The notes below the pieces were generated by a model. It made no database searches. It saw only the letters and a program-made list of their open reading frames with translations, and was not told the origin of the DNA. Shown here in pieces: positions 9,546-18,376 of a stretch of DNA of 64,000 nucleotides. The position numbers and the translations under genes are program-made. The DNA comes from Cytobacillus gottheilii (lineage in GTDB: Bacteria; Bacillota; Bacilli; Bacillales; Cytobacillaceae). The stretch lies in assembly GCF_900166665.1 (NCBI RefSeq), contig NZ_LT800494.1:2480009-2544008 (forward strand), written 5' to 3'. Numbering within the stretch: position 1 is the first letter of the stretch; each line of letters opens with the position of its first letter.

Positions 9546-9660
9546 GGGATGGGACATAAGTATTTAAGACACCCATAGAACCGAATGGTTAGGAAGTCAT
9601 CTTTCTAATCATCCGGTTTTTTATATAGGTTGTTTTCGTAAAGATTGTTGTTTTTAGAGA
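9546..9660 (-). repeat. Truncated family-1 end joined to a family-2 end
   Basis: GATGGGACATAAGTATTTAA, then the hairpin CCGAATGGTTAGGAAG … TTTCTAATCATCCGG, is the end of a family-1 element in minus orientation. At about 9627 it passes into GGTTGTTTTCGTAAAGATTG, the terminal motif of family 2. Both elements are cut at the junction. Confidence 0.7.
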
Positions 9661-9726
9661 TTAAAGAGAGAAATTTAAAACTTTTCCCAGCACTTTTCGT
9701 CTTATAATTTAAAAGGGGGAAATGCC

Positions 9727-10155
9727 TTGAAAAAATTTAAGTATTTAATAGCCTTTATAGGAATAATTTCGCTTTTTATAGCTGGATGTTCAAACCAAGA
9801 ACAAAACATTGAAGTTCATAAGCGTATTGGTGATGAAAATAATTATGAAGACTTCAAAATAATTACTAAGAATCAACAAGTTCAAAAGGTCAGGGAGATA
9901 ATCAATAATATTGATTGGGAGACAGCAAAGGTAGAAATGGCACGTCCTGCTGATTACAGATTTGCTTTTCAATTTAAAAATCCTGATATAGAAGCAAAAG
10001 CGGTGCTATATAAACTTTGGATTAGTCCAAATAAAGATAAAGTAGAACTCGTTATTGATGCTGAAAGTAAATATGTTCAGTTAGACAACAATAAGTCAGC
10101 AGAACTTTTTGAGATACTTACAGGCGAAAAAATATCTGAACAAGACCTCAAATAG
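9727..10155 (+). CDS. Small predicted lipoprotein
   Basis: 142 residues with a lipoprotein signal peptide (KKFKYLIAFIGIISLFIAGC; lipid-modified Cys at about 21), followed by a soluble, charged domain of about 115 residues. Start is TTG with AAGGGGGA upstream. I do not recognise the domain. It stands alone between repeats and an IS remnant, so context adds nothing. Confidence 0.8.
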   Translation: MKKFKYLIAFIGIISLFIAGCSNQEQNIEVHKRIGDENNYEDFKIITKNQQVQKVREIINNIDWETAKVEMARPADYRFAFQFKNPDIEAKAVLYKLWISPNKDKVELVIDAESKYVQLDNNKSAELFEILTGEKISEQDLK

Positions 10156-10263
10156 AAGTCTTTAATTATGCTCTCCTTATCATTTCAACAGTTGTAATAA
10201 CAGAATTTCGACACGCTGAAATAAGCATTTGGTCCACTTGATTTTCAAATGCTAAGTTCTTCC

Positions 10264-10960
10264 CTATTTGAAGCCAACGAAACCAGTAGATGTAGTTATC
10301 CAAGTAATAGTAGCCACACCCTGGAACCGTTCCATCCAATCTTTTAAACGATGGTGAAAGTTGTTAACGTGTTGGATATGAAAAATCCCTTTCTTTACAC
10401 GTTGTTTTTGGCGTTCATTCACTGTTTCGTGTTGCAATTTCTTGTTTTTTGCAAACTTCATGTAATTTGAAGCTATATCAGTGCATAGCAAAGCAGACGG
10501 GTGAATATATTCACCAATCACAACATCAATTTCCTTTCACATGTCCTGTTCCAACTTTACGGGCAATAACACTACCGTTTCGGTCTTGAGCTACAACAAC
10601 AGCGATTTTGAGATTAGAAATTATTCTTTTTTCATCTTTTTCTCCACATTTCTTTGCCTTCCTATGAGTAATTTCCCGACCTTTCATTGACTCACGAAAG
10701 AATGTCTCGTCACTTTCAACGATGCCTTGCAATTGATTAAGCCCGTTGCTTCCTAACGCATTCAAGATTTTATGTCTTCAATAAAATGCAGTGGACAGGT
10801 GAATCTTTAATCGTTCAGCGATTTTTGGAGGTGTATATCCTTCGACCATCATTTGATGTATTTTACCCACTTCTCAGGATAACGAGAACCTGAAAAACGG
10901 TGTGTTAGTCATATCATTAGATGTCTATCCACATATTTGTATGTCTCCTGAGACCGTCTT
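10264..10960 (-). pseudogene. Decayed IS1595-type transposase
   Basis: Minus-strand fragments of one transposase lie in different frames. About 10960-10766 gives GSRYPEKWVKYIK and EGYTPPKIAERLKIHLSTAFYW with shifts and stops. 10765-10526 gives ESDETFFRESMKG. 10521-10264 gives LLCTDIASNYMKFAK and HIQHVNNFHHRLKDWMERF. The order and the DE(T/S)xF-xES-KG and LxTD motifs fit the ISXO2/IS1595 DDE domain. The N-terminal zinc ribbon is missing and at least three frame breaks are present, so it is inactive. I could not find clear terminal inverted repeats. Confidence 0.8.
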
Positions 10961-11045
10961 ATATCAACCTTTTATTAATTGGTCAAGAAAGCAACAGTCA
11001 ATGCGAAAACAGCCTTTATATGATTATAAAATAATTTTATTACCA

Positions 11046-11254
11046 TAGTGAAATGGAGCGGAGGACCCTCGACTCCTGTGGGCAATAGAGGAAAGGGTGA
11101 GACCCCGCAGGAGCGACAGTGACGAGGAGGCTCAGCTTCCTCCCCACGGAAAGCGAGGGTCTGCAGCGCAATGGAACGGACTTGTTTAAATAACCAAATC
11201 AAGATATTGAATATTCGTGTATTAAAAGATTAATTTCGTTTTATCCCAGTTCCT
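11046..11254 (-). repeat. Family-1 element with intact GC-rich core
   Basis: Runs in minus orientation from TGAAATGGAGCGG through the core to TTTCGTTTTATCCCAG. The ATTCGG hairpin part is missing. Its outer tip supplies the stop codon of the 77-residue ORF on the minus strand (TTGTAGGAACTGGGA). About 85 bp separate it from the IS remnant. Confidence 0.8.
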
Positions 11255-11486
11255 ACAAATTCGCTAATAATATCTGAAAACGTTTGTTTCTCGCTGTTTT
11301 TTCTTCTTCATCAGCGAGATCGTATTTTTTCAAGAGGTGAAAAATTTCATTTAAGATTTCCTGTGTATGATCTTGTTCCAAGAATTGCAGAAGTCTTTCC
11401 GGCATGCCTTCTGGAAGATGATGTTTTTGCTGATGCAGTTTTCCTTTTACATCTTCAACATTATGATCTATATTGCATTCACTCAT
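11253..11486 (-). CDS. Small acidic helical protein, unknown function
   Basis: 77 residues, predicted mostly helical and highly charged, with no membrane segment. It begins MSECNIDHNVEDVKGK. Start ATG follows a GGAGG-containing stretch. The last codons and stop are at the edge of a family-1 repeat, so the C-terminus may have been changed by that insertion. Probably cytoplasmic; unrecognised. Confidence 0.55.
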   Translation of the reverse strand: MSECNIDHNVEDVKGKLHQQKHHLPEGMPERLLQFLEQDHTQEILNEIFHLLKKYDLADEEEKTARNKRFQILLANL

Positions 11487-11553
11487 TTCGCTTCCTCCTT
11501 GTTCATTCGGACAATCTCTTTCTTCTTCGATTCATACCCTGTTCTTAGCTTTT

Positions 11554-13467
11554 CTAATCCTCTTCCTTTACATACTGATAGTCTTCCCTGTTAATGGGCT
11601 TAAAGCCTGCTGGTTTATAAAAACGCAGCAGATCTTTGTATAGCAGCTGATCCGACATTTCTAGCTCCTTGCGCGCTTTTTCTGCTAAATGTGCATATAA
11701 GCCTGCTTCCTCCACTAATTCACCTGACTGGCTATCATACATTTTTTCGCCAATCATCGTGACGTCTGGTGAGACAAAATCTCCGTTTCGCAATGGAATG
11801 ATTTCATTATGCTCCTCCGATAACAAATCAGATCCAAAGTCTAAATATTCCTTCGTGCTGATGCCTAAAAGGTGCAGAACCGTTGCACGAATATCCAGCT
11901 GTCCGCCATACGATTGAATCAGGCCACCCTCCACACCAGGAACATGAATGAACACCGGTACTCTCTGCAGCTGCGCATACTCAAATGGAGTCACTTCTTT
12001 TCCAATGATTTCTGTCATTGCTTCATTGTGGTTTTCGGAAATGCCATAATGATCGCCATATAAGACTACGACTGTATCGTCATATAAACCAGACGTTTTT
12101 AAGTCTTGAAAAAACTGTTCTAATGCCGCATCCATATAGTGAGCAGATTGAAAATACTGATTGACAATCTTATCATCTGTTTCTGCTGCGGGAAAATCGG
12201 TGTCCCCTTCATCCATTTCAAATGGAAAATGATTGGATAGTGTAATAAATCTTGTATAAAACGGCTGCGGAAGTTCTTCAAGCATTGGCATTGACTCTTT
12301 AAAGAATGGTTTATCCTTCAGTCCATAATTTTTCGTATCTTCTTCATTCATACTATAGTATTCAGCATCATAAAAGCGATCGATGCCCATACTTTTATAC
12401 ATTTCATTACGGTTCCAAAACGTTTTATAATTTCCATGAAAGACAGCAGACGTATATCCGTTTGCTTTCAAAATCGCTGGTGCCGACTGAAACGTATTTT
12501 GAGCTTTATTTACATAAACAGCTCCCTGAGCCATTGGGTAAAGAGCATTATCCATTATAAACTCAGCATCAGATGTTTTCCCTTGACCTGTCTGGTTGTA
12601 GATATGATCAAAATAAAAAGCTTCCCCAGTATCAACAAGAGAATTTAGAAATGGAGTCACTTCTTCCCCATTTAACTCATAATCAATAAGGAAGGTCTGC
12701 AGTGATTCCATCGATACATAAATCACATTTTTTCCTTCAGCAGCACCGAAATAGTCTGGATTAGGTGCAGCTTTATTGGCTTTAATATAGTTTTCAACTT
12801 CAGTAATATCGTTTGTATCCGCCATGGCGCGCTGCCCAGCTGATTTTACATTTTGAACAACATCGTAAATAGAGAAATTATAAGTGCCTAAATATTTCAC
12901 TAAATAATTGCGGTCAAAGGATCTTGATAAAAGCTCAGGCCGGTCTTTTTCAGCTAGTCCTAAATTCAGCATAAATAAAGCAATGGCTGCTGACATGATG
13001 ATTAGGGCAGGTTTTCTGTTGGAAATCTGAGATGGTTTGTACCACTTTTTTACTAAAAACAGAATTAAAAAGATACTATCTGCAAAATAGAAAATATCAT
13101 ACGGAGTCATTAATGAAAACGCACTATTGCCTAGTTGTCCGGCATTCGTTTTTGTCTGCATGATCACAGGTATGGTGATAAAATCATCAAAAAAGCGGTA
13201 ATATACCACATTGGCATACAGCAGAATGGACATCAGCAGCTGCGTAACCAATAGAAGCATTTTTTGAATTTTCCCTTTAAAGAACAGTGCTATTCCTAAG
13301 AAAAATAAACTTGAGCTTAAAGGATTTAAAAAGAGCAAAAATTGCTGTAACCCATTTTCAATGCCAAGCCGGAATTCGATTAAATAGGCCGCATACGTTT
13401 TTAGCCATAATAAAATAGCCACACAAAAGAAAAAAGATAAGCTGCCTTGTTTAAAATATGTTTTCAT
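11554..13467 (-). CDS. ltaS: Lipoteichoic acid synthase family protein
   Basis: Membrane-anchored glycerol-phosphate polymerase that transfers glycerol phosphate from phosphatidylglycerol. 637 residues, with five hydrophobic helices in the first about 190 residues and an extracellular sulfatase-fold domain. Metal and nucleophile motifs are visible: MESLQTF (metal Glu), GQGKTSDAEF (catalytic Thr), VLYGDHYG (metal Asp and His), and HFPFE. A possible signal peptidase cut follows AGQRAMA. The ATG at 13467 is chosen for its GAGGTG spacing. Bacillus species carry several paralogues (LtaS, YfnI, YqgS, YvgJ), and I cannot tell which this is. A hairpin lies in its leader at 13557-13580. Confidence 0.93.
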   Translation of the reverse strand: MKTYFKQGSLSFFFCVAILLWLKTYAAYLIEFRLGIENGLQQFLLFLNPLSSSLFFLGIALFFKGKIQKMLLLVTQLLMSILLYANVVYYRFFDDFITIPVIMQTKTNAGQLGNSAFSLMTPYDIFYFADSIFLILFLVKKWYKPSQISNRKPALIIMSAAIALFMLNLGLAEKDRPELLSRSFDRNYLVKYLGTYNFSIYDVVQNVKSAGQRAMADTNDITEVENYIKANKAAPNPDYFGAAEGKNVIYVSMESLQTFLIDYELNGEEVTPFLNSLVDTGEAFYFDHIYNQTGQGKTSDAEFIMDNALYPMAQGAVYVNKAQNTFQSAPAILKANGYTSAVFHGNYKTFWNRNEMYKSMGIDRFYDAEYYSMNEEDTKNYGLKDKPFFKESMPMLEELPQPFYTRFITLSNHFPFEMDEGDTDFPAAETDDKIVNQYFQSAHYMDAALEQFFQDLKTSGLYDDTVVVLYGDHYGISENHNEAMTEIIGKEVTPFEYAQLQRVPVFIHVPGVEGGLIQSYGGQLDIRATVLHLLGISTKEYLDFGSDLLSEEHNEIIPLRNGDFVSPDVTMIGEKMYDSQSGELVEEAGLYAHLAEKARKELEMSDQLLYKDLLRFYKPAGFKPINREDYQYVKEED

Positions 13468-13556
13468 GAATTTCACCTCAAGACTTACGAGACATTTTTA
13501 CCTATTACTTCATTTTAGAAGTATTCATATGCTGCTTACTAAAGAAAGTCATAAAG

Positions 13557-13580
13557 AAAACTTGCCGTCTGGGCAAGCTT
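13557..13580 (-). terminator. Intrinsic terminator or leader attenuator before ltaS
   Basis: On the minus strand AAGCTTGCC and GGCAAGTTTT pair around CAGAC and run into TTTTCTTT. It sits about 90 bases upstream of the ltaS start, with no gene between it and the separate terminator at 13844-13879, so it could be an attenuator in the ltaS leader. The interval 13581-13843 holds no gene. At about 13730-13800 it contains a decayed resemblance to the repeat-family core (TACTCGCTTTCGTGG). Confidence 0.55.
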
Positions 13581-13843
13581 AATGAACAACAGATTCTTTC
13601 TGCATTTAATTCCCTGCTCGAAAGAAATATGAATTTAATATAGCACAAACAATAAAAAAAGAGAATTATTAAGAGTGATGTATCAGTGCTCATTTACAAT
13701 TACTTTTAACAGATTAATGTGTGTTAATCCATGGTACTCGCTTTCGTGGAAAAAGGTCGCTGAACCTTCTGAGGAACTCCCTCTGCTCATCATGATCAAA
13801 TCACAATCAACGAGAATATGATGATATTTATATGAAAATAAAT

Positions 13844-13879
13844 GTTAAAACCCCCGTTTATCGAAACGAGGGTTTTAAC
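13844..13879 (-). terminator. Intrinsic terminator after the coat-like gene pair
   Basis: GTTAAAACCCTCGTTT and AAACGGGGGTTTTAAC form a 16-bp stem (one mismatch) with a four-base loop, followed on the minus strand by ATTTATTTTC. It closes the transcript of the two genes at 13913-14617. Confidence 0.85.
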
Positions 13880-13912
13880 ATCAAACTGATTATACGAATG
13901 AAACTTACATGC

Positions 13913-14143
13913 TTATGCAGATAGGGAAGATACGCGTACAAACGCAATTGCATCAACAGGAACTAGCGATTGGCGCGTAGCAGCCGCAGTTTCGTACCCA
14001 GGAATTACTTCAGTAATTCTAACAAATTCGTCAGACACCACTTCGATTAGAACACCTACATAGTAGCCGTATTCTCCTGTCACAATTTCTACTTCTCTTC
14101 CTGCATAACGTGACAACTGTTCAATGAAACTTGTACTAAACAT
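13913..14143 (-). CDS. Small beta-barrel protein, DUF2642-like, possible coat component
   Basis: 76 residues. After a short helix (FIEQLSRYAG) it reads REVEIVTGEYGYYVGVLIEVVSDEFVRI, a strand-turn-strand pattern like the small Sm-like domain (DUF2642 type) of Bacillus spore-coat-associated proteins. The same pattern (GRQVLVNTMGGQVSGVLAV) ends the neighbouring gene product. Start ATG with AGGGAG upstream, 12 bases from the stop of the collagen-like gene, and sharing its terminator. A spore-surface role is inferred from the partner and the nearby glycosylation genes. Confidence 0.65.
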   Translation of the reverse strand: MFSTSFIEQLSRYAGREVEIVTGEYGYYVGVLIEVVSDEFVRITEVIPGYETAAATRQSLVPVDAIAFVRVSSLSA

Positions 14144-14155
14144 TATTCTCCCTCC

Positions 14156-14617
14156 TTAATCAACTGTTACTATGCCTTGCATTCTAGCAGTCGGTACTAA
14201 AAGAAAATCTGTGCCATTGTTTAAAACGAGATAGTCTGGTCGAGCAACTGCTAGCACTCCGGAAACTTGCCCGCCCATTGTGTTTACTAGCACCTGTCTG
14301 CCAACTAATCCCTCTAGCTCATCATCAATGCCAGGGTTATCTGTAGGCGGATCTATTGGGTCTGATGGGCTTTCTGGAGGAAACCCTGGGAATCCTGGGG
14401 ATCCAGGGAACCCTGGGAATCCTGATGGAGGTCCTGCTGGTGGTCGTCCTGGCCCTCTATCATAGCTTGGTGCTTCATCACTGCTTTCATGCCAATGATG
14501 GTGAGGTCTTCTGCCAGGAGATGAAGACACTCCCAACAAAGAATTTAATAAATCAGTTACGAACCCCAATCCAAAGCGGCCAGGAATCGCAGTGATATCT
14601 CTTAAATCAATACGCAT
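14156..14617 (-). CDS. Collagen-like Pro/Gly-rich protein with DUF2642-like domain
   Basis: 153 residues in three parts: an N-terminal region with an amphipathic stretch (FVTDLLNSLLG), a His-rich linker and a low-complexity segment (about 50-85) with Gly-Phe-Pro and Gly-Ser-Pro triplets (GFPGFPGSPGFPGFP), and a C-terminal small beta domain (about 102-153) beginning LVGRQVLVNTMGG. The ATG at 14617 is preferred over the GTG four codons upstream because AAGGGAG sits too close to the GTG. The triplets are too few for a long collagen helix. Likely a spore coat or exosporium protein by composition and context; not proven. Confidence 0.65.
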   Translation of the reverse strand: MRIDLRDITAIPGRFGLGFVTDLLNSLLGVSSSPGRRPHHHWHESSDEAPSYDRGPGRPPAGPPSGFPGFPGSPGFPGFPPESPSDPIDPPTDNPGIDDELEGLVGRQVLVNTMGGQVSGVLAVARPDYLVLNNGTDFLLVPTARMQGIVTVD

Positions 14618-14793
14618 TATATAATGCACTCCCTTCTTCTTTTGTCTATATCAGTGTATGAAGGATTGTAAAAAAAGAATGGACGAGTCTCCTATGTAAA
14701 TCGCCTTTTTTACACAATTTCACTACAAGACAAAATAACACGTCTACTACATCACTATTTATGAATATTACTGTTGTAAGAGGTGATTTTAAG

Positions 14794-15888
14794 ATGAATA
14801 AGATATTAATGGTAGTCGACCATCTTGGAGCGAATGGGACCGTCACTCATGTCATCAGTCTTTCTAAAGCATTAAAGGACAGAGGATTTCATATTGTAGT
14901 AGCTGGCAGAGAAGGAACGAAACAGACAGCTCTCATTGAGCATGGTATTCCATTTTATCCAACAGACTTTCCGGCTACATTTACTCCAACTCCAGGTCAA
15001 AAACACAAAATAGAAAAGAAACTAAAAGATATTATTCTGGCAGAAGGCATTACGATGATTCATGCTCATCAAGTATACTCTGGTATGATGGCAGCCAGAA
15101 TTTCAGCTGCGCTCGGTCTTCGCTTTATTTACACTGTACATGGACTTTATTCTCACAATCACGAATTAAATCGTATTGCACAATATGCGGAAAAACTAAT
15201 CGCGGTAAGTCCGTACGTGTATGCCCAGCTAAAAATTCAATATCCCGAAAAACTACTCCTAATCCTTAATGGCGTTGATGAAACAGAATTTTATCACGAT
15301 GATTCAGATTTAATTAAGGCACTGCATTCTATTTCGGTAGATCATTTTGTCGTTTTTTATGCTAGTCGCCTAGAGTGGATAAAGGCTGACATTTGCATGC
15401 AGCTCATACAAGCTGTCAATCAGCTGAAAAATACAACCATGCCCGATCTTCATTTAGTGATCGCTGGTGAAGGAAAAAGGAGCACGCAAATAGCCGATAC
15501 GGCGCGATTTTATAATCTCAATAGAAAAGAAACTTTTATCACAACCATAGGAAGTCAAACAGACTTACGGGCATACTATGGCATAAGCGATTGTATAATC
15601 GGTACTGGGCGAACAGCATTGGAGGCAATGCTGTGTGAAAAAAGAGTGATTGCAGCAGGCAATAAAGGCTATTTTGGCACAGTTACTGCTGAGAATTGGG
15701 AAGAAGCAAAATATGCTCATTTTGGCGATCACTTTGCTGTGCAGCCAACCAGCAAGGACAAAATCATCCAAAGCTTATTAGACCTTCGAAAAACAAATCT
15801 AATGGAAGGCCAGCTGCTAAGAGAAGCCGTCATCAGAGACTATTCTCTTCGTCATGCCGCACAGCTGCATATGGAGGCTTATAGATAG
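14794..15888 (+). CDS. GT4-like family glycosyltransferase
   Basis: 364 residues with a two-domain GT-B layout. The N-terminal domain starts NKILMVVDHLGANGTVTHV. The C-terminal domain contains YASRLEWIKAD, LVIAGEGKRS and IGTGRTALEAMLCEKRVIAAG, the usual nucleotide-sugar-binding segments of GT4 enzymes, in somewhat degenerate form. The ATG at 14794 follows AAGAGGTGAT at proper spacing. It is divergent from the collagen-like coat gene, so it may glycosylate a spore-surface component (inference). Cytoplasmic; sugar unknown. Confidence 0.85.
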   Translation: MNKILMVVDHLGANGTVTHVISLSKALKDRGFHIVVAGREGTKQTALIEHGIPFYPTDFPATFTPTPGQKHKIEKKLKDIILAEGITMIHAHQVYSGMMAARISAALGLRFIYTVHGLYSHNHELNRIAQYAEKLIAVSPYVYAQLKIQYPEKLLLILNGVDETEFYHDDSDLIKALHSISVDHFVVFYASRLEWIKADICMQLIQAVNQLKNTTMPDLHLVIAGEGKRSTQIADTARFYNLNRKETFITTIGSQTDLRAYYGISDCIIGTGRTALEAMLCEKRVIAAGNKGYFGTVTAENWEEAKYAHFGDHFAVQPTSKDKIIQSLLDLRKTNLMEGQLLREAVIRDYSLRHAAQLHMEAYR

Positions 15889-16006
15889 AAGAAGCCATCT
15901 TGATTTGTCAGATATTCTTTACTATTAAAAAAAATCGCAGACAACCTGTAATGATGGTAATATTAACGCTTACACTATAAAACACTGACAAGGGGATTAA
16001 GCTTCA

Positions 16007-16618
16007 ATGAAAGTTCGCTTTATTTTTTATGTAATCGGTCTGATCCTATTAACAATGGGCGTTTCGCTCATCATTAAATCCCAGCTTGGTGCTTCTGCAT
16101 GGGACGCTCTTGCTGTGGGACAGTCAAATCTTTTTGAGATCACTGTAGGGACTTGTGTTTTTATAAATGGAATTGTCCTCATTTTTCTGAATGCCTTTTT
16201 AATGAAGAAAAAACCTGAGGTGCTTGCAGCCTTATCCATTTTAGTCATTGGAATAATGATTGACTTTTGGCTTCTGATTGCTTTTGAACAGCTGCTTCCA
16301 GCAACCACCCTTTTGAAATGGGTCGTCCTCCTTGCTGGAATTGCTGTGACAGGAATTGGCGTTTCGATCTATTTGCAGGCGAAGTTCCCAGCAAGTCCAA
16401 TGGATACTTTAATGGTAGCCATTCAAACGAGATTTGGTTTTAATCTTCGCAATTCCAGAATATTAAGCGAAAGCTTTGCTCTACTTTTAGCAATTCTTTT
16501 TAGAGGCGCAATTGGGATCGGTACCATTGTCGTTACCTTAACATTAGGCTTTGTTGTGCAATTCTTTTATCCAAAATTTGAACATCTGCTGCAAAAGTGG
16601 CAAGGTGTAAAAAGATAA
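16007..16618 (+). CDS. YczE/YyaS/YitT-type membrane protein
   Basis: 203 residues with five or six hydrophobic helices. The start RFIFYVIGLILLTMGVSLII and the motif GASAWDALAVG, repeated in the second half as PASPMDTLMVA, match the YczE family. Members are membrane proteins of unclear function. The internal two-fold repeat of the (A/P)xxxxDxL motif is visible. Start ATG after AAGGGGATT. Monocistronic. Confidence 0.85.
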   Translation: MKVRFIFYVIGLILLTMGVSLIIKSQLGASAWDALAVGQSNLFEITVGTCVFINGIVLIFLNAFLMKKKPEVLAALSILVIGIMIDFWLLIAFEQLLPATTLLKWVVLLAGIAVTGIGVSIYLQAKFPASPMDTLMVAIQTRFGFNLRNSRILSESFALLLAILFRGAIGIGTIVVTLTLGFVVQFFYPKFEHLLQKWQGVKR

Positions 16619-16717
16619 TGTTTAAAGCCGCCAGATAACCTGCACATATAAGGGCTCCTGTCCAATCGCCTTCTCTCTTCTTGACATATACATGTTGTAG
16701 GGGAAGGAGGCGATTAC

Positions 16718-16903
16718 ATGTATCAATTGGCCCTTTTGTATTTGGCGGCGATTTTAGCTGGCTTTGCATTAACCAATCTTCCAACTTCAGCAGTCATCAC
16801 TGCAGGTATTGCACAATTTTTTGGAATTGTTGGCGGGATTGCGATTATCGTATTCTCCATCGCATTGCTCTACCTTGCTGTAAAAGCACTCATCAACAAA
16901 TAG
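16718..16903 (+). CDS. Small two-helix membrane protein
   Basis: 61 residues, two hydrophobic helices (about 3-20 and 28-58) joined by a short polar turn, and almost no charge. An excellent ribosome site (GGAAGGAGG) precedes the ATG and an intrinsic terminator follows the stop, so I consider it real. It resembles in layout, but does not clearly match, the DUF1328 small proteins. Function unknown. Confidence 0.7.
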   Translation: MYQLALLYLAAILAGFALTNLPTSAVITAGIAQFFGIVGGIAIIVFSIALLYLAVKALINK

Positions 16904-16913
16904 CTATAGACAG

Positions 16914-16940
16914 AAGAGCTGGGCAACTGGCTCTTTTTTT
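16914..16940 (+). terminator. Intrinsic terminator
   Basis: AGAGC and GGCTCT pair around TGGGCAACT and are followed by seven T residues. Directly after the 61-residue membrane protein gene. Confidence 0.85.
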
Positions 16941-16954
16941 CTGTTCTTGATTTG

Positions 16955-17187
16955 CTGGGAATGAAATATCTTTGTTGCTTTAAACAAATATACAAGGGAT
17001 TTCCACTTCAGAGTACTCGCTTTCCGGCGGGGCGGGTGGTGAGCCTCCTCGTCGCAAGCTCCTGCGGGGTCTCACCTTCCCACTCGTCCCGCAGGAGTCT
17101 CGCACTCTTCCGTTCCAATCAACAGATATATGACTATAACGCCTCTATAAAAAATTATTAAAACAACAATGCTCAGAAAAGAGCCTT
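16955..17187 (+). repeat. Family-2 palindromic element
   Basis: Left end decayed (TCTTTGTTGCTT kept), core from ACTCGCTTTCCGGCGGGG to GCAGGAGTCTCGCACTC, right end CAACAATGCTCAGAAAAGAGCCT. The core pair CTCCTGCGGG / CCCGCAGGAG is perfect. The core is shared with family 1 but the flanks are different. Confidence 0.8.
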
Positions 17188-17277
17188 AATCAAAAATACT
17201 TTGAGTCCCTAACCATTTCAAGTTTCACTTTTCTCCTTTATAATGAAGTGTAGAATGTTTTTGAGAGGAGATTTGTT

Positions 17278-18327
17278 ATGACATATCCAAATGTAAAAGA
17301 TACGATTTCTACTTTAGTAGACTTAGTATCCATCCCAAGTCCATCAGGCAATACAAATGAGGTTATTGGGTTTGTTGAAAAATTTTTACAAGAGCTGAAG
17401 GTTGAAACAAAAAGGAATCGCAAAGGCGGTTTAATTGCAACGCTCCCTGGCAAGGACGATCAAAATCACCGCATGCTGACAGCACATGTTGATACACTTG
17501 GTGCAATTGTGAAGGAAATTAAGCCAAGCGGCCGTTTGAAGCTGGATCTGATCGGCGGGTTTCGCTACAACTCCATTGAAGGTGAATATTGCGAAATAGA
17601 AACCTCTTCAGGCAAAAAATATACCGGAACAATCCTGATGCACCAAACATCTGTGCATGTATATAAAGATGCGGGGAAAGCAGAAAGAAATCAGGATAAT
17701 ATGGAAGTCCGTATTGACGAGGAAGTACATACTGCAGAGCAGGTCCGTGCATTAGGCATTGAAGTTGGGGATTTTGTTTCCTTTGATCCGCGCGTGCAAA
17801 CGACTGATTCAGGCTATATTAAATCTAGACACCTTGATGATAAGGCAAGTGTGGCCATTTTGCTTCAGCTTATAAAACATATTCAAACTGAAAAAATGGA
17901 TCTCCCATACACAACTCATTTTCTCATTTCCAATAATGAAGAAATCGGCTATGGCGGCAATTCAAACATTACCCCTGAAACAGCTGAATATCTTGCTGTG
18001 GATATGGGCGCGATGGGTGATGGCCAATCAACAGATGAATACACGGTCTCCATCTGTGTGAAAGATGCAAGCGGTCCATATCATTATGAGCTTCGCAAAA
18101 ACCTGGTTAAGCTTGCACAGGAAAATAACATTGGCTACAAGCTAGATATTTATCCTTTTTACGGATCAGACGCATCAGCTGCTATCCGATCAGGCCACGA
18201 TATCGTACACGGCCTGATTGGTCCTGGAATTGATTCTTCACATGCCTTCGAGCGTACCCATGAAAAGTCAATCGAAAATACAGCGAAACTGTTATATCAT
18301 TATGTGCAATCTGAAATGATTCTGTAA
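17278..18327 (+). CDS. M42 family metallopeptidase
   Basis: Co-catalytic zinc aminopeptidase of the M42 (PepA/YsdC-like) family, 349 residues. Metal and catalytic residues are visible in order: AHVDTLG (His, Asp), RHLDDKAS (bridging Asp), NNEEIGYGG (catalytic Glu pair), AVDMGAMG (Asp) and SSHAFERTHEKS (His). Start ATG after GAGAGGAGA. It shares a terminator region with the convergent glycosyltransferase gene. Likely cytoplasmic peptide turnover. Confidence 0.94.
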   Translation: MTYPNVKDTISTLVDLVSIPSPSGNTNEVIGFVEKFLQELKVETKRNRKGGLIATLPGKDDQNHRMLTAHVDTLGAIVKEIKPSGRLKLDLIGGFRYNSIEGEYCEIETSSGKKYTGTILMHQTSVHVYKDAGKAERNQDNMEVRIDEEVHTAEQVRALGIEVGDFVSFDPRVQTTDSGYIKSRHLDDKASVAILLQLIKHIQTEKMDLPYTTHFLISNNEEIGYGGNSNITPETAEYLAVDMGAMGDGQSTDEYTVSICVKDASGPYHYELRKNLVKLAQENNIGYKLDIYPFYGSDASAAIRSGHDIVHGLIGPGIDSSHAFERTHEKSIENTAKLLYHYVQSEMIL

Positions 18328-18336
18328 GAAAAAAAT

Positions 18337-18376
18337 GACCGTTTTGAACAAGGATTAGGGTTCAAAGCGGTCTTTT
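18337..18376. terminator. Convergent-gene terminator
   Basis: GACCGTTTTGAAC and GTTCAAAGCGGTC form a long stem followed by TTTT on the plus strand. It ends the M42 gene transcript. The right arm overlaps the last codons of the convergent glycosyltransferase. Confidence 0.8.

Noticed and set aside
10264-10960. Active insertion sequence
   Set aside because: Several frame breaks and a missing zinc ribbon; no terminal inverted repeats found.
13505-13693. 62-codon minus-strand ORF before ltaS
   Set aside because: It covers a terminator hairpin and has no ribosome site or protein-like pattern.
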